Source: Neisseria weaveri
GTDB lineage: Bacteria > Pseudomonadota > Gammaproteobacteria > Burkholderiales > Neisseriaceae
Length of the DNA: 64,000 nucleotides
Assembly: GCF_900638685.1 (NCBI RefSeq)
Contig: NZ_LR134533.1
Location: forward strand, 1,364,001 to 1,428,000
Direction of reading: 5' to 3'
The translations under genes were made by a program, and so were the position numbers. Each line of letters opens with the position of its first letter. Position 1 is the first letter of the stretch. Below are positions 10,441 through 18,738 of this stretch, piece by piece. The notes under the pieces are model-generated. The model was given only the letters and a program-made list of their open reading frames with translations. It was not told the DNA's origin and did not search any database.

Positions 10441-10792
10441 TGTTTTTGATTTGTTTAGGTATAATGCTGCTTTTGTGATTTATAAAAATTAATTATTCCA
10501 AAAGATTATTTTGATTAAGTAAGAAAAATGAGCTAATGGTTAGTTTGACTTATTATCTTATACTTCGATCGATTTTTTTGTACCAGTATTTTGGCTTTTA
10601 TTTTAAAGCATTAGTGCCAAAAGATTTACAAGGATCCTGATAAGCTGAAATGCTTGAATATCAGATTGAGTAAATGTAAATCAAGCTAAGTGTTGAGTTT
10701 ATGTCAGAATTACAATTTAATTTGTAATGATTGCAAAATCTAAATTGATAAAATATTTGAATATGAATGTTTAAATAAAAAAGGGGGGAATA
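10441..10792. other. AT-rich non-coding stretch after rplQ
   Basis: About 350 AT-rich bases without a supported gene. A perfect -10 box TATAAT sits at 10460-10465, but no convincing -35 lies 16-18 bases before it. The right end has a strong ribosome site (AAGGGGGGAA) for the exported protein at 10793. No tRNA, riboswitch or repeat was recognised. Confidence 0.5.
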
Positions 10793-11161
10793 ATGAAGTC
10801 TAAAGGTCTGCTGTTTATCTTGCTGTTGGGTTTTTCTGTATTTTCTTGGGCTCAGAGAATGGTTCCTGCGGATATGTCTGTTGGTAAATTAAAAAGCGTG
10901 CAAGGATCCCAGTTGGTTCTTGGTAACAATACGTTGGGATTTACGGAAGTCATTACTTTAGGCCTGGTGAATAATGATGCTCTTTTGGAGATGAGTCCCG
11001 CTTTGAGAGTTCGTGATGAACGAAACCGTTTCATTGTGAGTGGTAAATTAGGTGCAAATATTGGAAAGCATATTGCGGTGCGGGTTCGCAATAATCAAGT
11101 TGATGAGATTTGGATTTTAACTGAAGCGGAATATGCGAAATTTATGCAGCATAAGAAGTAA
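10793..11161 (+). CDS. Hypothetical exported protein
   Basis: A 122-residue protein not recognised by family. It begins with a clear signal peptide (MKSKGLLFILLLGFSVFSWA, probable cleavage after SWA around residue 20). The mature part has short beta-rich segments (VGKLKSVQGSQLVLGNNTL, later IAVRVRNNQVDEIWILTEAE), suggesting a small periplasmic beta-barrel or OB-like fold; this is inference. The AAGGGGGGAA site decides the ATG. It lies 30 bases ahead of miaB and is probably co-transcribed with it. Confidence 0.75.
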   Translation: MKSKGLLFILLLGFSVFSWAQRMVPADMSVGKLKSVQGSQLVLGNNTLGFTEVITLGLVNNDALLEMSPALRVRDERNRFIVSGKLGANIGKHIAVRVRNNQVDEIWILTEAEYAKFMQHKK

Positions 11162-11191
11162 GTTTCAAGTTTTGAATTGGATGTTGATTTT

Positions 11192-12511
11192 ATGAAAAAA
11201 GTCTTTATTCGTACTTTTGGTTGTCAGATGAATGAGTACGATTCTGAAAAAATGTTGTCTGTGCTTGCAGAAGATGATGAGTTGGTGCAGGTCGGTGAGG
11301 CTGAAGAAGCAGATATTATTTTATTCAATACCTGTTCTGTGCGTGAAAAAGCCCAAGAGAAAGTATTTTCGGATTTGGGACGTGTAAAATCGTTAAAAGC
11401 CAAGAATCCGAATTTGATTATCGGTGTGGGCGGTTGCGTGGCTTCGCAAGAAGGTGAAGAAATCGTTAAGCGTGCTCCGTTTGTTGATGTAGTGTTTGGC
11501 CCGCAAACTTTGCATCGTTTGCCGAAACTGATTGATGAGAAAAAAGAAACGGGTCGTTCTCAAGTTGATATTTCGTTCCCTGAGATTGAAAAGTTTGACC
11601 ACCTTCCTCCGGCGAGAGTTGAAGGCGGTTCCGCTTTCGTGTCGATTATGGAAGGATGTTCTAAGTATTGCAGTTTTTGTGTTGTTCCTTATACCCGTGG
11701 CGAAGAGTTTTCACGTCCTTTGAATGATGTTTTGACGGAAATTGCGAACCTGGCACAACAGGGTGTGAAAGAGATTAATTTGTTGGGACAGAACGTGAAT
11801 GCCTATCGTGGCGAAATGGAAGACGGTGAGATTTGCGACTTCGCCATGTTGCTGCGTATTGTGCATGAAATTCCGGGTATTGAGCGTATGCGTTTTACGA
11901 CCAGTCATCCGAGAGAGTTTAGTGACCGCATTATTGAGTGTTATCGTGATTTGCCAAAGTTGGTTTCACATTTGCATTTGCCGATTCAAAGCGGATCAGA
12001 CCGCGTGCTGTCTGCAATGAAACGCGGTTATACTGCTTTGGAATATAAATCGATTATCCGCAAGCTTCGTGCTATTCGTCCCGATTTGTGTTTGAGTTCG
12101 GATTTTATTGTCGGTTTTCCGGGAGAGACCGAGCAAGAGTTTGAGCAGACTTTGAAACTGGTAAAAGATATCGCGTTCGATTTGAGTTTTGTATTTATTT
12201 ACAGTCCACGTCCCGGCACGCCTGCGGCGAATTTGCCGGACGATACGCCGCAAGAAGAAAAAGTCCGTCGTTTGGAGGCGTTGAACGAAGTTATCGAAGC
12301 GGAAACCGCGCGTATCAATCAAAGTATGTTGGGAACGGTGCAACGCTGCCTAGTGGAAGGTGTGTCCAAGAAAGACCCTGACCAATTGCAAGGCCGTACC
12401 GCAAACAACCGTGTAGTGAATTTTACAGGCAGCGTTGATTTGATTAACCAGATGGTAGATATCAAAATTACCGAAGCATTTACTTTCTCGCTGCGTGGAG
12501 AGTTGGTGTAA
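11192..12511 (+). CDS. miaB: tRNA-2-methylthio-N6-dimethylallyladenosine synthase MiaB
   Basis: MiaB methylthiolates i6A37 in tRNAs that read UNN codons. The protein (439 aa from the ATG at 11192) has the N-terminal MTTase domain with three auxiliary cluster cysteines (C11 in [10 protein letters not shown]48 in NTCSVR, C82 in GGCVAS). The radical SAM motif CSKYCSFC follows near residue 155, and a C-terminal TRAM domain ends the protein. An in-frame TTG at 11177 would add five residues but does not match the family N-terminus, so ATG 11192 is preferred. A DUS hairpin follows. Confidence 0.96.
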   Translation: MKKVFIRTFGCQMNEYDSEKMLSVLAEDDELVQVGEAEEADIILFNTCSVREKAQEKVFSDLGRVKSLKAKNPNLIIGVGGCVASQEGEEIVKRAPFVDVVFGPQTLHRLPKLIDEKKETGRSQVDISFPEIEKFDHLPPARVEGGSAFVSIMEGCSKYCSFCVVPYTRGEEFSRPLNDVLTEIANLAQQGVKEINLLGQNVNAYRGEMEDGEICDFAMLLRIVHEIPGIERMRFTTSHPREFSDRIIECYRDLPKLVSHLHLPIQSGSDRVLSAMKRGYTALEYKSIIRKLRAIRPDLCLSSDFIVGFPGETEQEFEQTLKLVKDIAFDLSFVFIYSPRPGTPAANLPDDTPQEEKVRRLEALNEVIEAETARINQSMLGTVQRCLVEGVSKKDPDQLQGRTANNRVVNFTGSVDLINQMVDIKITEAFTFSLRGELV

Positions 12512-12532
12512 TCTGAAGCTTTTTGAATATGG

Positions 12533-12566
12533 AGGCCGTCTGAAAAAACGCTGTTTTCAGACGGCT
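12533..12566. terminator. DUS inverted pair after miaB
   Basis: AGGCCGTCTGAA at 12533-12544 faces an inverted copy ending at 12566 (TTCAGACGGCT). Such paired uptake sequences form stable hairpins and commonly serve as terminators in Neisseria. It is the first DUS in the window. Confidence 0.8.
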
Positions 12567-12640
12567 TCATCGTATCTTGATGTTGGATATGCCGTTTCAG
12601 TTTCATACTTATTTGATTCCGATGAACCTGTAATCGTTAA

Positions 12641-12666
12641 AGGCCGTCTGAAAATTCAGACGGCCT
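12641..12666. terminator. DUS inverted pair between miaB and proC
   Basis: Tight hairpin: AGGCCGTCTGAA, two bases, then its inverted copy. It lies between the convergent genes miaB and proC and can act on both strands. Confidence 0.85.
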
Positions 12667-12709
12667 GACGTAAACGGATAGTATGGAAATAGCCGATTAA
12701 ACCGATAGC

Positions 12710-13510
12710 TCACGGGTTTTGGCTGTATTCGTCGGCTAACGCTTGGGAGCGTTGAACACAGGCTTCAACGCCTTGTCGGATGGTTTCGGCTAAGCGGTTT
12801 TGTTCGAAGCTTTGTAGTGCGGCATAGGTTGTACCGCCTTTGGAAGTGACTTGCTGTTGTAGCGTGGAAAACGGTTCGCCGCTCTGTTCGGCGAGCATGA
12901 CGGCACCTTTGAATGTTGCTAAGGTCAGCTGTTTCGCGGCATCGGGCGTAAATCCCTGCTGTTCGGCAGCGGCGGATAAGGCATTCATTAGGTAGAAAAT
13001 ATAGGCAGGGCCGCTGCCGCTGATGCCGGTAATCGCGTGGATATCGTTTTCGGTTTGCAGCCAAACAGTTTGGCCGACAGCCTGCATAATTTGTTCGGCT
13101 TGCTGTTTGTCGGATTCGGTGATGTTGGCTTCGGCAAATAAACCCGATATGCCTAGGCCGATTTGCGACGGAGTGTTGGGCATGGTTCGGATAATGCGCC
13201 GCGTGCCGCCCAGATACCGGCTTAAGGTGTCTATGCTTAAGCCTGCGGCAACGGACAGAATCAGTGCGCCGTTGGTTTGGATAGGCGCGCAGGCGGCTTT
13301 CATGTCTTGAGGCTTAACTGCCAGAATCAAAACATCATTTTTGGTCAGTGCCGGCAAGGTTTCGGAAACGGTAACGCTTAAAGTTCGGGCTAATTTTTCG
13401 CGTTTTTCCACGCTGCGGTTGGCGATGTGGATGTTATGGTTGCCTTGTTTGATCAGGCCCTGTGCAATGGCAGTGGCCATATTGCCGCCGCCGAGAAAGT
13501 AGATGGTCAT
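12710..13510 (-). CDS. proC: Pyrroline-5-carboxylate reductase
   Basis: ProC makes L-proline from pyrroline-5-carboxylate with NAD(P)H. The 266-residue protein starts MTIYFLGGGNMATAIAQGL (Rossmann GxGxM motif) and has the ISGSGPAYIFYLMNAL and VTSKGGTTYAAL signatures of the dimerisation domain. Normal length. It lies downstream of yggS on the same strand, the usual yggS-proC pairing, and beside pilT as in other Neisseria. Confidence 0.96.
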   Translation of the reverse strand: MTIYFLGGGNMATAIAQGLIKQGNHNIHIANRSVEKREKLARTLSVTVSETLPALTKNDVLILAVKPQDMKAACAPIQTNGALILSVAAGLSIDTLSRYLGGTRRIIRTMPNTPSQIGLGISGLFAEANITESDKQQAEQIMQAVGQTVWLQTENDIHAITGISGSGPAYIFYLMNALSAAAEQQGFTPDAAKQLTLATFKGAVMLAEQSGEPFSTLQQQVTSKGGTTYAALQSFEQNRLAETIRQGVEACVQRSQALADEYSQNP

Positions 13511-13599
13511 ATTTGTCCTTTGATTGTCGGCATGGGAGGCCGTCTGAAAAAATCCGGTTGGATACGGTTGATGGGGTATACAGATATTGTTTGCTGTGT

Positions 13600-14301
13600 T
13601 TATGTTGATTGGGCGTATTGGCGGTTGCCGAAAATGGCGCTGCCGATACGCACGTGGGTGGCACCGTTGCGGATGGCGGTTTCCATATCCGACGACATGC
13701 CCATCGACAAAACATCTGCTGCAATACCGGCTTGGTTAAGCTCTGCCAACAGATTGCGCATGGTTTGGAATTGTCGGTTTAACTCGGTTTCGCTGCAGTC
13801 TGCTTTGGCAACGCACATCAAGCCGCGCAGGGCCAGCTTGGGCAGTTTGATGAGTTCGCGGGCGAGCGGCAGGACATCTTCAGGCGCAATGCCGTGTTTG
13901 TTTGGCTCTTGTGCAATGTTCACCTCGATGCAGATTTGCAGCGGCGGCATATGGGTTGGGCGTTGGTGGCTGAGACGTTCGGCAATTTTCAGACGGCTTA
14001 CGGTATGCACCCAGTGGGCGCGTTCGGCAACGTATTTGGTTTTGTTGGATTGGATATCGCCGATAATATGCCAAACAATATCGGGGCAGTCGGCCAGTTC
14101 GTCGGTTTTGGCATACCATTCCTGGATGTAGTTTTCGCCGAAATCGCGCTGGCCGCAGCGGTAAACCGTTCGGATGTCTTCGGCCGGGAAAGTTTTGCTG
14201 ACGGCAATCAGGGAGGCGGCGTTTTCGGCGCGGTCGGATTGCAGACAGACGGTGCGGATTCGGCTGAGAACGTTTTGAAGGTTGTTGTGCAGAAAATCCA
14301 T
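13600..14301 (-). CDS. yggS: PLP homeostasis protein, YggS/PLPBP family
   Basis: A 233-residue alanine-racemase-fold protein that binds pyridoxal phosphate without a known enzymatic reaction and buffers the cellular PLP pool. The PLP lysine lies in IAVSKTFPAEDI; FGENYIQEW and the C-terminal GMSSDMETAIRNGATHVRIG are diagnostic. Transcribed toward proC with an 89-base gap that holds a single DUS. Divergent from pilT. Confidence 0.95.
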   Translation of the reverse strand: MDFLHNNLQNVLSRIRTVCLQSDRAENAASLIAVSKTFPAEDIRTVYRCGQRDFGENYIQEWYAKTDELADCPDIVWHIIGDIQSNKTKYVAERAHWVHTVSRLKIAERLSHQRPTHMPPLQICIEVNIAQEPNKHGIAPEDVLPLARELIKLPKLALRGLMCVAKADCSETELNRQFQTMRNLLAELNQAGIAADVLSMGMSSDMETAIRNGATHVRIGSAIFGNRQYAQST

Positions 14302-14578
14302 AATTTATCCGTATGAACAGGCAAAGTGTTGTATCGGGTCGGCTTGATTTTTCATGCCGTCTGAAAATAATTGCGTTTTATTTGGTTTGAACTGTTATTA
14401 TTATTTACAATTGTTAAATCAGCGAAAACAGGCAGATTGGGTTTTATTGTACGGCAAGGGGGCGTCTGCCGGTTTGTGCCGACGGTAAGTTTATCTGCCG
14501 TATAAGGGATTTTACGGTATTTGCCGGAATTGCTGTATTTGTTTGAAAAAAATTATCGATAATAAAAGAAAGCGCATT
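14302..14578. promoter_or_regulatory. Divergent yggS-pilT intergenic region
   Basis: 277 AT-rich bases between two divergent genes, so it should hold promoters for both. It contains one DUS of the AT form (ATGCCGTCTGAA at about 14354-14365), a minority form in this window. No promoter could be assigned confidently by eye. GAAAGCG just ahead of 14579 serves as the pilT ribosome site. Confidence 0.5.
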
Positions 14579-15619
14579 ATGCAGATTACTGATTTACTCG
14601 CGTTTGGCGTAAAAAACAAAGCGTCCGACCTTCATTTGAGTTCTGGATTGTCGCCGATGATCCGTGTGCACGGCGATATCCGCCGCATTAATTTGCCGGA
14701 AATGAGCAGCGAAGAAGTGGGGCATATGATTACATCGGTGATGAACGATCACCAACGCAAACTCTTCCAGCAGAATCTGGAAGTGGACTTTTCTTTCGAG
14801 TTGCCCAATGTGGCACGTTTCCGTGTGAACGCATTTATGTCGTTCCGCGGCCCGACAGCGGTTTTCCGTACCGTACCCAGCCATGTTTTGACGCTGGAAG
14901 ATTTAAAAGCACCGCGTATTTTTCAAAAAATCGCCGACAGCCCGCGCGGCTTGGTGTTGGTTACCGGCCCGACCGGTTCGGGTAAATCGACCACTCTGGC
15001 GGCGATGATCAACTATATCAACGATACCCAACCCAGCCACATCCTGACCATCGAAGACCCGATTGAGTTTGTGCATCAAAGTAAAAAAGCCTTGATCAAC
15101 CAACGCGAACTGCACGAGCATACCCACAGTTTTGCCGCCGCTCTGCGTTCGGCGCTGCGTGAAGACCCGGATGTAATTCTGATTGGTGAGATGAGGGATC
15201 CCGAAACCATCGGCTTGGCATTAACGGCGGCGGAAACCGGCCACTTGGTGTTCGGTACGCTGCATACGACGGGCGCGGCCAAAACCATCGACCGTATCGT
15301 AGACGTATTCCCGGCAGGGGAAAAAGAGATGGTACGTTCGATGTTGTCGGAAAGTTTGCGTGCGGTGATTTCGCAAACGCTGCTGAAAACGCGCGACGGC
15401 AACGGCCGCGTGGCGGCGCATGAGATTTTGATTTCAACGCCGGCGGTGCGCAACCTGATCCGCGAAAACAAAATTGCCCAAATCGGTTCGGCCTTGCAGA
15501 CCGGTCAGGCACACGGCATGCAGACTTTGGATCAGGCTTTGCAAAACCTGCTGCGTCAAGGCGCGATTACGCCGGAAGTGGCGCGCAGTAAAGCCCAATA
15601 TTCCGATACGGTATTCTAA
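14579..15619 (+). CDS. pilT: Type IV pilus retraction ATPase PilT
   Basis: PilT is the hexameric cytoplasmic motor that depolymerises type IV pili, driving twitching and DNA uptake. The 346-residue protein has Walker A GPTGSGKSTT, an Asp box (ILTIEDPIEF), Walker B (DPDVILIGEMRDPET), a His box (GHLVFGTLHTTGA) and the C-terminal PAVRNLIRENK motif needed for retraction. The family start MQITDLLAFGVKNKASDLHL fixes ATG 14579; an upstream in-frame TTG at 14543 is not supported. pilU follows after 40 bases, with one DUS between. Confidence 0.97.
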   Translation: MQITDLLAFGVKNKASDLHLSSGLSPMIRVHGDIRRINLPEMSSEEVGHMITSVMNDHQRKLFQQNLEVDFSFELPNVARFRVNAFMSFRGPTAVFRTVPSHVLTLEDLKAPRIFQKIADSPRGLVLVTGPTGSGKSTTLAAMINYINDTQPSHILTIEDPIEFVHQSKKALINQRELHEHTHSFAAALRSALREDPDVILIGEMRDPETIGLALTAAETGHLVFGTLHTTGAAKTIDRIVDVFPAGEKEMVRSMLSESLRAVISQTLLKTRDGNGRVAAHEILISTPAVRNLIRENKIAQIGSALQTGQAHGMQTLDQALQNLLRQGAITPEVARSKAQYSDTVF

Positions 15620-15659
15620 GGCCGTCTGAAAATTTCAATAAAGATAAAGGCTTGTCGAT

Positions 15660-16886
15660 ATGAGTGATACAAACACATTACACAGTTTGCTCAGCGAAAT
15701 GGTGCAGGTATATGCCGAAAAAAACAAAGCGCATATTCCGACGCCTGCGGAGTTGGGTTCGCACATGCACCCGATTCTCGACCGCATGTGTGCCGATGCC
15801 GAGCAGCGCAATGCTTCCGATATTTTTATCAGCGCCGGTTATCCGCCTGCGTTGAAAGTCAACGGCGTATTGACTCCGATTCCGCACAAGGCGCTGACCG
15901 GTGCGGATACGGCGGCGATTGCGCAATCGACCATGAACGAACAGCAGATGGCGATGTTTAACAGCAATCTGGAGTTGAATTATTCGGTGCAGTCGCGCAG
16001 CAATACGCGTTACCGCGTGAATGCGTACCGCGAACAGGGACGTGTCGGTTTGGTTTTGCGTAAAATCAATCAAAACATTCCCACTATCGAAGAATTGGGT
16101 TTGCCGGAAAGCTTGAAAGAGTTGGCTGTGAAACCGCGCGGACTGCTGGCGTTGGTCGGCGCGACCGGTTCGGGTAAGTCGACCACAATGGCTTCGATGT
16201 TGGATTACCGCAATAACAAGGTGCCGGGCCATATCATTACCATTGAAGATCCGATTGAGTTCCTTTATAAACCGCGCCGCTGCATTATTACCCAGCGCGA
16301 AATCGGTATTGATACGCCGAATTGGCAAATGGCGGTGCAGAATGCCATGCGTCAGGCGCCGGATGTGGTGTGTATCGGTGAAGTCCGCAATGCGGAAAGC
16401 ATGGAATATGCCATGCAATTGGCGCAAACGGGTCACTTGTGCGTGTTTACCCTGCATGCCAACAACGCCGCTCAGGCGGTCGAGCGGATTTTGAACTTCT
16501 ATCCCGAAGAACGGCACGAACAGGTCTTGGTAGATTTGGCGTTGAATTTGAACGGTATCGTGGCTCAGCGTTTGATTGCGAAAAAATTCCGTGCGCAGCG
16601 TATGGCGATTGTGGACTTGCTGCTGAATACGCCGGCTATGCAGGACTTGATTTTCAAAGGTGATCTGATGCATCTCAAAGATTTGATGGCACGTTCGCGT
16701 GATCAGGGTATGCAGACGTTTGACCAGCATTTGTTCGATCTCTATGTTTCCGAGCAGGTGGAATACGAAGAAGCGTTGCGTCATGCCGATTCGGCCAACG
16801 ATTTGCGCCTGCGTATCCAGCTGAAAGAGGAAGGCGGCGAGCCTGAACGGCTGTATGAACGGATCAGTGATTTGAATCTGATGTAA
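15660..16886 (+). CDS. pilU: PilT-like accessory retraction ATPase PilU
   Basis: PilU (408 aa) is a paralogue of PilT that assists retraction but usually depends on PilT. It has Walker A GATGSGKSTTMASML, Walker B (PDVVCIGEVRNAESM) and the His-box region (GHLCVFTLHANNAAQ). The extended N- and C-termini fit PilU rather than PilT. Co-transcribed with pilT; a DUS hairpin follows. Confidence 0.95.
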   Translation: MSDTNTLHSLLSEMVQVYAEKNKAHIPTPAELGSHMHPILDRMCADAEQRNASDIFISAGYPPALKVNGVLTPIPHKALTGADTAAIAQSTMNEQQMAMFNSNLELNYSVQSRSNTRYRVNAYREQGRVGLVLRKINQNIPTIEELGLPESLKELAVKPRGLLALVGATGSGKSTTMASMLDYRNNKVPGHIITIEDPIEFLYKPRRCIITQREIGIDTPNWQMAVQNAMRQAPDVVCIGEVRNAESMEYAMQLAQTGHLCVFTLHANNAAQAVERILNFYPEERHEQVLVDLALNLNGIVAQRLIAKKFRAQRMAIVDLLLNTPAMQDLIFKGDLMHLKDLMARSRDQGMQTFDQHLFDLYVSEQVEYEEALRHADSANDLRLRIQLKEEGGEPERLYERISDLNLM

Positions 16887-16903
16887 TTTGTCTTCATGAC
16901 AGG

Positions 16904-16941
16904 AGGCCGTCTGAAAATTACCGTATTTTTTCAGACGGCCT
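16904..16941. terminator. DUS inverted pair after pilU
   Basis: AGGCCGTCTGAA at 16904-16915 and its inverted copy ending at 16941, separated by about 14 bases. It terminates the pilT-pilU transcript. Confidence 0.8.
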
Positions 16942-16995
16942 GTTTATTTTGAAATGGTGAATGCCGGTTTGGAATATCGAACGGGCAGATGGGTG

Positions 16996-17922
16996 ATGAT
17001 GGTGGAACGGATATCTGACGGTGCGGGCGAAGCAAAAAAAGGGTTGTGGTATGCCTTCGGCTGCTATGCGATTTGGGGATTGTTTCCGCTGTATTGGTAT
17101 CCGTTGGCCGGTTCGGCTTTGGGCGCGGATCAACTGTTGGCGCAGCGTGTCGTGTGGTCGGCGGTGTTTTCCGTATTGCTGGCGGTCGGGTTCGGTCAAT
17201 GGCCGGTGTTGCGTTCGGCAATGGGCGATAAGCGGGTGCTGCTCACTTTTTTAGCTTCCGCTGCGGCGATTTCGGTTAATTGGCTGGTGTATTTGTGGGC
17301 GATTAAGCACAATCATGTGCTGGATGCCAGTTTGGGTTATTTTATTTCGCCCTTGTTCAGCATTTGGTTGGGACGGATTTTTTTCAACGAACGGCTGAAC
17401 CGGATTCAGATGGCCGCCATCAGTTTGGCTGTTGTCGGAATTTTGTGGCTGGCATTGCCGAGCGGGCGTATTCCGTGGGTGGCGTTGATATTGACTGTCA
17501 GCTTCGGGTTGTACGGTTTGCTGCGGAAAAAAGCGCCGTTGGACGTGCTGCCGGCCATGGCTCTGGAAACGCTGATGATGTTGCCGTTTGCTTTGGGTTA
17601 TTTGCTGTGGTGCGGTTGGCGCGGGGAGCTGGTGTTTTCCGAGTTGCCGCCGTTGCAGATGGGGATTTTGCTGGGTTCGGGAGCGGTAACGACGATTCCG
17701 CTGCTGCTGTTCGCTGCCGGAGCCAAGCGTATTTCTTTGAGTAATCTGGGCATGATTCAGTATTTTTCGCCGACCTGTCAGTTTGTGATCGGCTTGCTGG
17801 TGTTTCAGGAAGCATTCAGTATGAGCCGCTTTATCGGTTATGTTTGGGTGTGGCTGGGCGTGGCGGTGTATTTGCTGGGAATTTGGCAGAAACAGAAAAA
17901 CAGTTTTGTCCAGCGCGTTTGA
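16996..17922 (+). CDS. rarD: RarD-like EamA-family transporter
   Basis: An inner-membrane transporter of the drug/metabolite superfamily with about ten predicted membrane segments in two EamA repeats. The stretch GLWYAFGCYAIWGLFPLYW followed by NWLVYLWAIKHNHVLDASLG matches RarD, once linked to chloramphenicol sensitivity but of uncertain substrate. The start is ambiguous: ATG 16996 fits the family N-terminus, while ATG 16954 would add 14 residues; neither has a strong ribosome site. About 308 residues. Confidence 0.85.
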   Translation: MMVERISDGAGEAKKGLWYAFGCYAIWGLFPLYWYPLAGSALGADQLLAQRVVWSAVFSVLLAVGFGQWPVLRSAMGDKRVLLTFLASAAAISVNWLVYLWAIKHNHVLDASLGYFISPLFSIWLGRIFFNERLNRIQMAAISLAVVGILWLALPSGRIPWVALILTVSFGLYGLLRKKAPLDVLPAMALETLMMLPFALGYLLWCGWRGELVFSELPPLQMGILLGSGAVTTIPLLLFAAGAKRISLSNLGMIQYFSPTCQFVIGLLVFQEAFSMSRFIGYVWVWLGVAVYLLGIWQKQKNSFVQRV

Positions 17923-17971
17923 GCCGTAGCAATTGTTGCGGTACTGCGCTTAATCGGTTGGGCGGCTAGGG

Positions 17972-18013
17972 AGGCCGTCTGAAAAAAAGGCCGTCTGAAA
18001 TTTCAGACGGCCT
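17972..18013. terminator. Tandem DUS plus DUS hairpin
   Basis: Two direct copies of AGGCCGTCTGAA (17972-17983 and 17988-17999), the second paired with an inverted copy at 18002-18013. It lies between convergent rarD and ruvC and can terminate both. The extra direct copy makes it a triple DUS. Confidence 0.85.
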
Positions 18014-18046
18014 TTTGGATATTGCGGCGGTATGTGCGGCATACGA

Positions 18047-18589
18047 TCAGCCGTGAAAGCGTCCGCGCTTCACTTGCAGACCCCCTTGTCGGATTTGCGC
18101 GGCGAGACTGTGGTTGCGCAGGGCGTGGGTCAGGGCGACGGCCAAGCCGTCTGCCGCATCGCTTTGCGGCGTGCCGGATAAGCCGAGCATTTGTACGACC
18201 ATATGCTGTACTTGTTCTTTGGCGGCTTTGCCTTGTCCGACAACGGCCTGCTTGACTTGCAGCGCGGTGTATTCGAACACGGGCAGTTTGCGCATGACCA
18301 ACGCCGCCATTGCCGCTCCGCGCGCCTGTCCGAGCATCAGCGTTGCCGCCGGGTTGACGTTGACAAATACCTGTTCGACGGCGGCCTGTTGCGGCCGGTA
18401 TGTGGTGATGACTTCGTCGAGATTTTCGGTGATGACGGCAATGCGTTCGGCCAGCGGCGCATTGGCCGGGGTTTTGATGTAGCCGGAAGCAACGTAAAAA
18501 TGCTCGCGGCCGCGCACGTCGATGACTCCGAAGCCGGTAACGCGGCTGCCGGGATCGATGCCTAAAACGCGGACGGTGTCGGTATGCAT
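18047..18589 (-). CDS. ruvC: Holliday junction resolvase RuvC
   Basis: RuvC (180 aa) cleaves Holliday junctions with RuvAB. The acidic active site is visible: Asp in [13 protein letters not shown] near the start, Glu in [12 protein letters not shown] near residue 70, and the Asp pair in [14 protein letters not shown] near 140. Normal length. A single DUS precedes the gene on its 5' side. Confidence 0.97.
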   Translation of the reverse strand: MHTDTVRVLGIDPGSRVTGFGVIDVRGREHFYVASGYIKTPANAPLAERIAVITENLDEVITTYRPQQAAVEQVFVNVNPAATLMLGQARGAAMAALVMRKLPVFEYTALQVKQAVVGQGKAAKEQVQHMVVQMLGLSGTPQSDAADGLAVALTHALRNHSLAAQIRQGGLQVKRGRFHG

Positions 18590-18678
18590 ATCGTTTTTTC
18601 AGACGGCCTGTTGGTGGGAAGAAAACGGATTATATAGGAAGTCGGTTGTTGGGCGAAGATGGGAAACTTGGACAGAAA

Positions 18679-18710
18679 GAAAGCTTATTTGTTTGGACAA
18701 ATAAGCTTTC
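18679..18710. terminator. Strong bidirectional-looking hairpin
   Basis: Perfect 14-base stem GAAAGCTTATTTGT / ACAAATAAGCTTTC with a TTGG loop. On the minus strand it is followed by a pyrimidine-rich CTTTCTTTCTG tract, so it most likely ends the Nramp-like gene at 18739. It is not DUS-derived. Confidence 0.75.
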
Positions 18711-18738
18711 GTTTTATGAAAGGAGGCCGTCTGAAAAT

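Noticed and set aside
10441..10792. tRNA or small RNA gene in the gap after rplQ
   Set aside because: No cloverleaf or other stable fold beyond the rplQ terminator was seen; only an isolated TATAAT box.
15678..16784. 368-codon open frame antisense to pilU
   Set aside because: pilU has complete ATPase motifs on the plus strand; the antisense product is His/Arg-rich without recognisable domains.
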